DNA of 64,000 nucleotides. It comes from Myxococcus xanthus. GTDB lineage: Bacteria > Myxococcota > Myxococcia > Myxococcales > Myxococcaceae. How positions within the stretch are numbered: the stretch's first letter is position 1; every line of letters begins with the position of its first letter. Below the pieces are notes generated by a model. It was not told where the DNA came from, searched no databases, and was given only the letters and a program-made list of their open reading frames with translations. The translations under genes were made by a program, and so were the position numbers. The stretch lies in assembly GCF_006402735.1 (NCBI RefSeq), contig NZ_CP017174.1, positions 5,932,001 to 5,996,000 on the forward strand, given 5' to 3'. Shown here piece by piece: positions 56,987 through 64,000 of this stretch.

Positions 56987-59050
56987 ATGCCTCCCACCCT
57001 GGAACAGCTTCGCGAGCGTGCCCTCCCCTGGGCCGAGCCCGTGCCGGGGGCGACCCCGGCCGGCGTGCAGGCGAAGCACGAGCCCGCCTACGAGGCCGTC
57101 GCGCTGGAAGTCGCGAAGTTGGAGTCCCCGGCCAGCAACGCCGTGCGCTGGGATGACGTCGTCGAGGGCGCCAGCGAGCTGCTGAAGCACACCACCAAGG
57201 ACCTCTGGCTCGCCTCGTACATGGCCTACGGCCTGTATGCCACGCGCGGCCTGGACGGCGCGGCCACCGGCACGGCCGTGCTCGCCGAGGTGACGGAGCG
57301 CTACTGGCAGGACCTCTTCCCGGAGGCGAAGCGGCTGCGCGGCCGGGCCAACGCCGTGGCCTGGTTCGTGGACCGGCTGGGCCGCATCCTGCCCACCGTG
57401 GACCAGGCCTCCGTGAGCGCGGAGCCCCTGGATGCGCTGGCGGTCGCGGTGAAGCGCCTGGCCCAGCTCTCACGCGAGCGGTTCTCCGACATGGCCCCCG
57501 CGTTCGGGCCGCTCCAGGACGCCATCGCCCGGCTCCGCGCCGGACTCCCCGAGCCTGAACCCGTGAGCGTCCCGGATGGACGCACCGCGTCCTCGGGGGA
57601 CGCAGACGCCTCGCAGCCCCCGGTGGATGGGAATGCGTCGTCCCAGGAGGAGGACTCCGCGTCCGGCGAGGCCGGAGAGACCGGTGTGCGCGCGGCGGAC
57701 TCCGCGCATGCCACGCGGCATGGAGCGCCTCCGGACAGCGCTGACACGTCCCCCCATGGCAATGACAACCGTTCCGCGCGGGACGCGGCCAACGGCAAGC
57801 CCTCCCAAGGCAATGCCAGCGCCACCGCCAACGGCAAACCTGCTCAAGCCAATGGTGCTGGAAACAGCGCCGCCGTGGGCAAAGGCAACACCACCCAGGG
57901 CAATCCCACAGCGAAGAGCGCCCCCGCGGCAAAAGGCAACACCGCGCAGGACACCGCCCCAGGCAAAGGCAGTGCAGCCAACCCAAGCAGCGCCTCCGCG
58001 AACGGCACACAAGCCCCGCCGCGCGCCGCCGCCATCGAAGTCCCTCCCCTCCCCGAGCTTCCCTCCGCCCCGGACCTGTCCAGCGTGGACGCGGTCACGG
58101 ACTTCCTGCGCACCGTGGGCGGCGCGCTGCTGGGCGCCGCGGGCGCGCTGCGCCGGGCAAGCCCCGAGGACCCGCTCTCCTACCGCCTCAACCGCATGGG
58201 CCTGTGGCTGCACCTGACCCAGCCGCCCGCCGCGGATGGAAATGGCCGCACGCAGATTCACCCACTGCCGGACCTGCTGCGCACCAAGCTGGAGACCCTG
58301 GAGCAGAACCAGCGCTGGGGCGACCTGCTGGACGAGTCCGAGTCAGCCCTGGCTCGCCACCGATTCACCCTGACGCTCCACCGTTACAGCGCCATCGCCC
58401 TGGAGGGACTGGGTGCCGCGTACGCCGGGGCTCGTACCGCGCTGGTGCAGGAACTGGCCATCCAGCTCCGCCGGATGGCTGGCGTGGAGACGCTCATCTC
58501 CACCCTGGGCACCCCGCTCACGGACGATGCCACCCAAGACTGGCTGCGCGACCACGTCCTCCGCGCGAGCGCGCCCCCTCCCGCCCCGTCCGCCGCCGCG
58601 GTGTCGGTGTCCACGGCCCTGGCCCTGGCCCTGCGGCCCCTGGCACTGGGCCCGCCTGTCCATGCCGACAGCGCGGCGCTGGAAGCCGAAGCCCGCACGT
58701 TGCTGGAGGAAGGCCGCGTTCACGAAGCTGTCACCCGGTTGCAGGCCGCCGTCACCGCCGCCAGCACCGGCCGCGCCCGCTTCATCTCCCGGCTGGAGCT
58801 GGCGCGGCTGTGTGCCAATGCGGGCCAGTTGCCGCTCGCGCGCGCCGTCTATGACGCACTGGACGAAGAGGTCACCGCCCACGCGCTCGACACCTGGGAG
58901 CCGGCGCTCGCCGCCGCGTGTCTGGAGGGGTGGCTGCAAACCCGAACCGACGCCGAAAAGGAGTCTGGACCGGTGGCAGTGAAATTTCGAAACCGGTATC
59001 GTCGTCTAGCGTTGCTGGACTCTTCCGCCACGCTGCGCGTCGGCGCTTGA
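56987..59050 (+). CDS. tssA: T6SS TssA-family protein with long low-complexity linker
   Basis: 687 residues. An ImpA-type N-domain (about 10-190) contains AYEAVALEVAKLESP, WLASYMAYGLYATRGLDG and WQDLFPEAKRLRGRANAV. A 150-residue linker (about 200-350) is rich in Asn, Gly, Lys, Ala and Ser, with repeated units like NGKPxQ and KGNT. The C-terminal helical part (about 360-680) has YRLNRMGLWLHLTQPP and WGDLLDESESAL. TssA proteins cap the growing sheath or recruit the baseplate. The linker makes this longer than most members. Confidence 0.88.
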   Translation: MPPTLEQLRERALPWAEPVPGATPAGVQAKHEPAYEAVALEVAKLESPASNAVRWDDVVEGASELLKHTTKDLWLASYMAYGLYATRGLDGAATGTAVLAEVTERYWQDLFPEAKRLRGRANAVAWFVDRLGRILPTVDQASVSAEPLDALAVAVKRLAQLSRERFSDMAPAFGPLQDAIARLRAGLPEPEPVSVPDGRTASSGDADASQPPVDGNASSQEEDSASGEAGETGVRAADSAHATRHGAPPDSADTSPHGNDNRSARDAANGKPSQGNASATANGKPAQANGAGNSAAVGKGNTTQGNPTAKSAPAAKGNTAQDTAPGKGSAANPSSASANGTQAPPRAAAIEVPPLPELPSAPDLSSVDAVTDFLRTVGGALLGAAGALRRASPEDPLSYRLNRMGLWLHLTQPPAADGNGRTQIHPLPDLLRTKLETLEQNQRWGDLLDESESALARHRFTLTLHRYSAIALEGLGAAYAGARTALVQELAIQLRRMAGVETLISTLGTPLTDDATQDWLRDHVLRASAPPPAPSAAAVSVSTALALALRPLALGPPVHADSAALEAEARTLLEEGRVHEAVTRLQAAVTAASTGRARFISRLELARLCANAGQLPLARAVYDALDEEVTAHALDTWEPALAAACLEGWLQTRTDAEKESGPVAVKFRNRYRRLALLDSSATLRVGA

Positions 59051-59132
59051 AAGACACCCGTCGTACCGCGGCGAAGCGCTCCCTCATGCGACGCCCGCGT
59101 CTTCTACGCAGTTCTCAAGGAGAAAGCCGCAG

Positions 59133-59627
59133 ATGAGCAAAGAGAGTTCCGTCGCCCCGACCGAGCGCGTCAACATCGTCTACAAGCCCGCCACCGGCAA
59201 CGCGCAGGAGCAGGTGGAGCTGCCGCTGAAGGTGCTGATGCTGGGGGACTTCACGGGTCAGGAAGACGCCCGTCCGCTGGAGCAGCGCGCGCCCATCAAC
59301 GTGGACAAGGCCAACTTCAATGAAGTCATGGCCCAGCAGAACCTCAAGGTCACCCTGACCGCCGCCGACAAGCTTTCGGCGGACCCGAACGCCACGATGA
59401 ACGTGTCGCTCCAGTTCAAGAATCTGAATGACTTTTCGCCCGAGAGCGTTGTCAATCAGGTGCCGGAGCTGAAGAAGCTGCTTGAGCTGCGCAGCGCGCT
59501 CAACGCCCTCAAGGGCCCCCTGGGCAACCTGCCGGCGTTCCGCAAGAAGCTCCAGGCCCTGCTCGCCGACGAGGACGGACGCAAGGCACTCATCAAGGAA
59601 TTGGGTCTGACCGAAGAGACCAAGTAG
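59133..59627 (+). CDS. tssB: T6SS contractile sheath small subunit TssB (VipA)
   Basis: 164 residues, normal size. ERVNIVYKPATGNAQEQVEL is followed by LKVLMLGDFTGQEDARPLEQ and LNVSLQFKNLNDFSPESVV-type segments that interlock with TssC. AAGGAG lies upstream of the ATG. It is followed 25 bases later by tssC, with which it forms the sheath. Confidence 0.95.
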   Translation: MSKESSVAPTERVNIVYKPATGNAQEQVELPLKVLMLGDFTGQEDARPLEQRAPINVDKANFNEVMAQQNLKVTLTAADKLSADPNATMNVSLQFKNLNDFSPESVVNQVPELKKLLELRSALNALKGPLGNLPAFRKKLQALLADEDGRKALIKELGLTEETK

Positions 59628-59652
59628 CCCTTTCCGGGGGAACCGAATCGCC

Positions 59653-61137
59653 ATGGCCAACGAGACCCAGACCCAGAAGTCCACCGGCGTCGCCAATGAC
59701 GCCTCGCTGTCCCTGCTCGACGAAATCCTGTCCGAGGCCAAGCTGAAGCCGAAGGACGAGGGTTACGACGTCGCCAAGCGCGGCGTGCAGGCCTTCATCA
59801 CCGAGATGCTGGCGCCCAACCGCTCCGAGGAGCGCGTGGACAAGGCGCTCGTCGACGCGATGATCGCCGAAATCGACAAGCGCCTGTCCTCCCAGGTCAA
59901 CGAAATCCTCCACGCGAAGGAGTTCCAGAAGCTGGAGGCCTCGTGGCGCTCGCTGAAGTTCATGGTGGACCGCACCGACTTCCGCGAGAACACCCGCGTG
60001 GAGATGCTGAACGCCTCCAAGGAAGACCTGCAGAAGGACTTCGAGGACGCGCCCGAGGTCACCAAGAGCGGCCTGTACAAGCTGGTGTACTCCAACGAGT
60101 ACGGCGTCTTCGGTGGCAAGCCCTACGGCATCATCTCCGCCAACTACGACTTCAACGTGGGCCCGCAGGACATGGAGCTGCTTCGCAAGTGCGCCTCCGT
60201 GGCCGCCATGGCGCACGCGCCCTTCATCGGCAATGCCGCGCCGGAAGTGTTCGGCGAGGAGAGCTTCCTCAAGCTGCCCGACCTGAAGGACCTCAAGTCG
60301 CTCTTCGAGGGTCCGCAGTACGCCCGGTGGCACTCGTTCCGTGAGAGCGAGGACGCCCGCTACGTGGGCCTGGCGCTGCCGCGCTTCCTGCTGCGCCTGC
60401 CCTACGGTGAGAAGACGGTTCCGGTGAAGGCCTTCAACTTCACCGAGGACGTCGTGGGCCACCACGAGCGCTACCTGTGGGGTCACGCCTCCGTGGCGCT
60501 CACCAGCCGCGTGGCGGACTCGTTCGCCAAGTTCCGCTGGAGCCCGAACATCATCGGTCCCCAGTCCGGCGGCGCGGTGGAGAACCTGCCGCTGCACCAG
60601 TACGAGGCCATGGGGGAAATCCAGACCAAGATTCCCACCGAGGTCATGCTCACCGAGCGGCGCGAGTTCGAGCTCTCCGAGGAGGGCTTCATCGGCTTGG
60701 TGTTCCGCAAGGACTCCGACAACGCGGCCTTCTTCAGCGCCAACTCCACGCAGAAGCCCCGGTTCTTCGGCAACACCCCGGAGGGCAAGGCGGCGGAGAC
60801 CAACTACCGCCTGGGCACGCAGCTCCCCTACATGTTCATCATGACCCGCCTGGCGCACTACATCAAAGTGCTCCAGCGCGAGCAGATCGGAAGCTGGAAG
60901 GAGAAGTCGGACCTGGAGCGCGAGCTCAATCACTGGCTCAGCCAGTACATCTCCGACATGGACGACCCGGCGCCCGCCGTGCGCTCGCGCCGCCCCCTGC
61001 GCGCCGCGCGCGTGGTGGTGGAGGACGTGGAGGGTCAGCCGGGCTGGTACCGCTGCAGCCTGCAGGTGCGCCCCCACTTCAAGTACATGGGTGCGTCGTT
61101 CACCTTGTCCCTCGTGGGCAAGCTGGACAAGGAGTAG
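59653..61137 (+). CDS. tssC: T6SS contractile sheath large subunit TssC (VipB)
   Basis: 494 residues. Signature segments include EFQKLEASWRSLKFMVDRTD, DFNVGPQDMELLRKCASVAA, FAKFRWSPNIIGPQSGG and the C-terminal GQPGWYRCSLQVRPHFKYMG. With TssB it builds the sheath whose contraction drives the Hcp tube. The C-terminal region is where ClpV-dependent recycling usually acts. It is followed by a 119-base gap before hcp. Confidence 0.96.
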   Translation: MANETQTQKSTGVANDASLSLLDEILSEAKLKPKDEGYDVAKRGVQAFITEMLAPNRSEERVDKALVDAMIAEIDKRLSSQVNEILHAKEFQKLEASWRSLKFMVDRTDFRENTRVEMLNASKEDLQKDFEDAPEVTKSGLYKLVYSNEYGVFGGKPYGIISANYDFNVGPQDMELLRKCASVAAMAHAPFIGNAAPEVFGEESFLKLPDLKDLKSLFEGPQYARWHSFRESEDARYVGLALPRFLLRLPYGEKTVPVKAFNFTEDVVGHHERYLWGHASVALTSRVADSFAKFRWSPNIIGPQSGGAVENLPLHQYEAMGEIQTKIPTEVMLTERREFELSEEGFIGLVFRKDSDNAAFFSANSTQKPRFFGNTPEGKAAETNYRLGTQLPYMFIMTRLAHYIKVLQREQIGSWKEKSDLERELNHWLSQYISDMDDPAPAVRSRRPLRAARVVVEDVEGQPGWYRCSLQVRPHFKYMGASFTLSLVGKLDKE

Positions 61138-61189
61138 AGCCCGTTTCACCCAGCGTCGGTCATTTCAGCTAGTTTAGGGGCTCCAACAA

Positions 61190-61214
61190 ACCCAGGCTCA
61201 GGGTGAGCCTGGGT
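61190..61214 (+). promoter_or_regulatory. 10-bp hairpin in the leader of hcp
   Basis: ACCCAGGCTC (61190-61199), loop AGGGT, and GAGCCTGGGT (61205-61214) form a perfect stem 42 bases before the hcp start. No T tract follows. It lies in the only sizeable gap in the sheath-tube part of the operon. A stabilising 5' hairpin, a processing site or an attenuator are the likely choices. Confidence 0.6.
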
Positions 61215-61256
61215 CCACCAGCGCGCGGACGCGCGCAAAGCGACGAGGTTGAAGTC

Positions 61257-61748
61257 ATGGCTGAATCAGTACACCTGTACCTGAAGGCGAACGGCAGCGA
61301 CATCAAGGGCGACAGCACGCAGACCAGCCTGGGCCGCGCGGACTCCATCGAGTGCGTCGCGTACAGCCAGAAGGTCTTCACCGCTCGCGAGGCCGGCTCC
61401 GGTCTGGCGACGGGCCGCCGCCAGTACGAGGGCATCGAAATCACCAAGCGCATCGACAAGGCGTCGCCGCTGCTGATGAAGGCCCTCTGCGAGAACCAGG
61501 TCATCGACGCGACCTTCAAGTTCTTCCGTCCGAACCCGACGGGCGACGGCACCACCGAGCAGTTCTACACGGTGTCCATCAAGAAGGCCCGCATCAACGC
61601 CATCCAGCAGACGGTGCCGAACTCCTTCGTGCCGGCGAGCACCAACCTGCCCCCGATGGAGACCCTCCAGCTGGTGTTCCACACCATCAACTGGACCATC
61701 ACCCAGGGCGGCGTCACGCACGAGGACACCTGGGACACCCAGCGTTGA
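61257..61748 (+). CDS. hcp: T6SS tube protein Hcp (TssD)
   Basis: 163 residues from MAESVHLYLKANGSDIKGDS, with GAGG eight bases ahead. Family motifs are SIECVAYSQKVFTAREAGSG, the RRQYEGIEITKRIDKASPLL segment and the C-terminal VFHTINWTITQGGVTHEDTW. Hexamers stack into the secreted tube and also act as effector chaperones. The gap and hairpin upstream suggest that its expression is raised above that of its neighbours. Confidence 0.95.
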   Translation: MAESVHLYLKANGSDIKGDSTQTSLGRADSIECVAYSQKVFTAREAGSGLATGRRQYEGIEITKRIDKASPLLMKALCENQVIDATFKFFRPNPTGDGTTEQFYTVSIKKARINAIQQTVPNSFVPASTNLPPMETLQLVFHTINWTITQGGVTHEDTWDTQR

Positions 61749-61831
61749 TGTCCGTCCCTCCACCGGCCGTCCGTGCAGTGGGCTACGCGGGCGGCCGGGG
61801 GTTGGGGTACTTGCGCTGTTGAAGGAAATCC

Positions 61832-62227
61832 ATGGGCTCCCGAGGCTTGTTGTCGCGCATCGCTGAAGGCAACGGCACGCTCGCCCCGCCTGGCGACGTC
61901 GTTGAATCCATCGCCGAGCACCTGCGCAACCTCCTCAACACGCGCAAGGGAGAGTCCGTGGCCTCACCGGGCTACGGCATCCTGGACCTGAACGACATCG
62001 TCCATTCCTACCCGTCGGCGATACCGCGGATGACGCAGTCCATCCGGCAGGCCATCCAGGAGTTCGAACCGCGCCTGAAGAGCGTGGTGGTGCACTACAA
62101 CGCGGACCCGGTGGACCCGACGGCGCTGCGCTTCGACATCACCGCCCAGTTGGCCACGCGGGATCGACGAGGCATGGTGCGTTTCCATACCCAGGTGCAC
62201 CCGGGCGGACGCGTGGACCTGTGGTGA
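61832..62227 (+). CDS. tssE: T6SS baseplate protein TssE (gp25-like)
   Basis: 131 residues. It has LLNTRKGESVASPGYGILDL and the following ESIAEHLRN-type helix before it, as in phage gp25 lysozyme-like baseplate proteins without catalytic function. AAGGAAA precedes the ATG. It nucleates sheath assembly with TssF, TssG and TssK. Confidence 0.92.
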   Translation: MGSRGLLSRIAEGNGTLAPPGDVVESIAEHLRNLLNTRKGESVASPGYGILDLNDIVHSYPSAIPRMTQSIRQAIQEFEPRLKSVVVHYNADPVDPTALRFDITAQLATRDRRGMVRFHTQVHPGGRVDLW

Positions 62228-62264
62228 GCTGGGTGAATCCAGGGGTGCGTGGCGGAGGGCGAGG

Positions 62265-64000
62265 ATGTTCAGCAAGTATTACCTGAGCGAGCTGTCGTAC
62301 CTGCGGGAGATGGGACGGGCCTTCGGGCTGGCCAACCCCTCTGTCGCGGGCCTGTTGGTGGAGCGCGGCGCGGACCCGGACGTGGAGCGGCTGCTGGAAG
62401 GCTTCGCGTTCCTCGCGGCCCGCATCCGCGAGCGCGTGGACGACGACGTGCCGGAGCTGGTGCACGGACTCACCGAGCTGCTGCTGCCGCACTACCTGCG
62501 CCCGCTGCCGGCCTCCACCATCGTCGAGTTCACCCCGCACCTGCGTGCGCTGCGCGGCCGCTCACGGCTTGCCGCCGGGGCGGAGGTGGCGTCCCAGCCG
62601 ATTGACGGCACCAGTTGCGTCTTCCGCACCACCACGGACGTGGACCTGCTGCCGGTGCAGCTCACCGACGCGCTCCTGGACCGGTCGTCCATCACCGCGC
62701 CGGTGCTGCGCCTCTATTTCCAGACGACGGAGCAGGGCCGCGCGGAGGTGTTCCGCGAGCAAGGCCTGCGCCTGTTCATCCACGCCGACCTGTCCGCCGC
62801 GTCGGTGGTGCTGCTGTGGCTGCTCCGCTACTGCCGCCAGGTGCGCGTGCGCGGCGCGTCTGGACAGGGAGACGGCATCAAGCTTCCGGTGAATGCCATC
62901 CAACCGGTGGGCTTCCACCGGGACTTCAAGCTGCTGCCCTGGCCGCGTGCCAGTGAGGGCTACCGGCACCTCCAGGAGTACCTGACGCTGCCGGAGAAGT
63001 TCCTGTTCTTCGAGGTGCGCGGGCTGGACGCCGCCGCCGGGCTGAAGGAGGACCGCTTCGAGATTGCCTTCCACCTGGAGCGGCCGCCGCCCCTGGATGC
63101 GCGCATCCACCGGGAGATGTTCCGGCTGCATTGCGCCCCCGTGGTGAACCTCTTCAGCGTGCCGGCGGACCCCATCCTCCACCGCACGCTGGACCGGGAG
63201 CACCTGCTGCGCGCGTCCGACCTGCCCCCCAACCACGCGGAGGTGTACTCGGTGGACTCGGTGACGGGCCTGAAGGCCGGGCGCAACGAGCGGCGCGTCT
63301 ACCGGCCCTTCTACGAGTTCACCCACACCGCGGGCGGGGACGCCGAGCAGTCCTTCTATCGGCTGCGCCGGGCGCCTTCGCCGCTGGACGAAGGAATCGA
63401 CACGTACATCACCCTGGAGACGCCGCGGAACATCGCGCCGGAGGTCAACGCCGAGGAAGCGCTGTCCATGGACCTGACGTGCACCAACCGCTCGCTGCCC
63501 TCGCGGCTGCAGGTGGGTGACTTGACGGCGTCCACCTCCGCCAGCCCCACGCAGGCGAAGTTCAAGAACATCTCCCCGGTGAGCCGGCCCGCGCGCGCGC
63601 CGCTGGGCACCGAACTGCACTGGCGGCTCCTGTCGCACCTGGCCATCAACCAGCACTCGCTGGCGGACGCGGCCGCGCTGCGGCGGCTGATGGACCTGTA
63701 CAACTTCCATTCGCTCACCGACAACCTGGCGGCGCGCGCCAGCCGCCTGCGCATCAACGCCATCCGCGCGGTGGAGACGAAGCCGGTGACGCGCTTCCTG
63801 GAGGGCGCGCCGCTGCGGGGCCACCGCACCCGGGTGGACCTGGACGAAGAGAACTTCATGGGCGTGGGCGATTCGTTCCTCTTCGGCTCCGTGCTGGAGG
63901 AACTGCTCGCCTCCCACGTCACCATCAACTCCTTCAACGAGCTGAGCATCCGGCTTCACCCCTCGCAGACGGAGTTCGCGTGGCTTCCGAGGAACGGCTC
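62265..64000 (+). CDS. tssF: T6SS baseplate subunit TssF (partial, right edge)
   Basis: 578 residues are visible and the stop is outside the window, so the protein is almost complete by family standards (about 580-620). It starts MFSKYYLSELSYLREMGRAF, typical of TssF, and contains LTELLLPHYLRPLPASTIVEF, CAPVVNLFSVPADPI and a C-terminal ETKPVTRFLEGAPLRGH. GGAGG lies seven bases ahead of the ATG. TssF and TssG form the baseplate wedge; tssG should follow beyond the edge. Confidence 0.93.
   Translation, partial: MFSKYYLSELSYLREMGRAFGLANPSVAGLLVERGADPDVERLLEGFAFLAARIRERVDDDVPELVHGLTELLLPHYLRPLPASTIVEFTPHLRALRGRSRLAAGAEVASQPIDGTSCVFRTTTDVDLLPVQLTDALLDRSSITAPVLRLYFQTTEQGRAEVFREQGLRLFIHADLSAASVVLLWLLRYCRQVRVRGASGQGDGIKLPVNAIQPVGFHRDFKLLPWPRASEGYRHLQEYLTLPEKFLFFEVRGLDAAAGLKEDRFEIAFHLERPPPLDARIHREMFRLHCAPVVNLFSVPADPILHRTLDREHLLRASDLPPNHAEVYSVDSVTGLKAGRNERRVYRPFYEFTHTAGGDAEQSFYRLRRAPSPLDEGIDTYITLETPRNIAPEVNAEEALSMDLTCTNRSLPSRLQVGDLTASTSASPTQAKFKNISPVSRPARAPLGTELHWRLLSHLAINQHSLADAAALRRLMDLYNFHSLTDNLAARASRLRINAIRAVETKPVTRFLEGAPLRGHRTRVDLDEENFMGVGDSFLFGSVLEELLASHVTINSFNELSIRLHPSQTEFAWLPRNG

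Overview
The window is GC-rich bacterial chromosome, densely packed. The gene content points to a myxobacterium of the Myxococcaceae (Myxococcus or Corallococcus type): a CheA-type cascade, many two-component proteins, a very large surface protein resembling the AgmC gliding-motility family, MYXO-CTERM-like C-terminal anchoring, and a type VI secretion cluster beside them. The species call is inference from memory of these families; no search was run.

Layout. (1) 1-12457, minus strand: a long housekeeping series read right to left: plsX, fabD, fabG, acpP, fabF (lipid synthesis), rpiB, glyA, nrdR, ribD, ribE, ribH (riboflavin), nusB, an orphan M17-peptidase N-domain protein, then a receiver protein and a CheA kinase that runs off the left edge. 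No fabH lies between plsX and fabD. (2) 12900-13823: rpmF on the plus strand, convergent with a DUF177/YceD gene; tandem hairpins separate them. (3) 13987-19017, plus: an exported TPR-like protein, a lipoprotein, a PhoB/PhoR-like pair, a metallophosphoesterase and a SixA-like phosphatase. (4) 19024-25891, minus: DUF1634 + TauE/SafE transporter, beta-carbonic anhydrase + SulP transporter (probable bicarbonate uptake), and an NtrC-type regulator with its membrane kinase, closed by a strong terminator. (5) 26087-31182, plus: PhoB-like regulator, pstSCAB and phoU, with three Pho-box-like 11-bp-period repeats. (6) 31326-34396, plus: a ceramide-glucosyltransferase-like GT, a lone receiver and a CNNM/HlyC-type CBS membrane protein that seems to lack a normal start codon.

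(7) 34411-39294 is the accessory, disturbed part: two paralogous fibronectin-III lipoproteins (minus), a frameshifted exported-protein gene, an internally deleted ISL3-family transposase remnant, a partial copy of tRNA-Arg(CCG) with its terminator, and the intact tRNA-Arg. The partial tRNA copy abuts the stop codon of the second FnIII gene, which resembles the footprint of tRNA-targeted insertion or a segmental duplication.

(8) 39403-46989, minus: an OmpA protein with thrombospondin-3 repeats followed by a ~1905-residue Ig-like repeat surface protein carrying near-identical 543-bp internal repeats. (9) 47220-64000, plus: a type VI secretion operon in the order tssI(vgrG), tssJ, tssK, tssL, tssM, tagF, tssA, tssB, tssC, hcp, tssE, tssF (cut by the right edge). 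Baseplate, membrane complex, sheath and tube genes are present; tssG, tssH(clpV), a PAAR protein and a recognisable effector are not seen inside the window.

The best candidates for something new are the tRNA/FnIII duplication zone with its broken genes, the rare start codon of the CNNM gene, the conserved-looking hairpin in the hcp leader, and the homogenised repeats in the giant surface protein. I found no CRISPR array and no obvious defence system.
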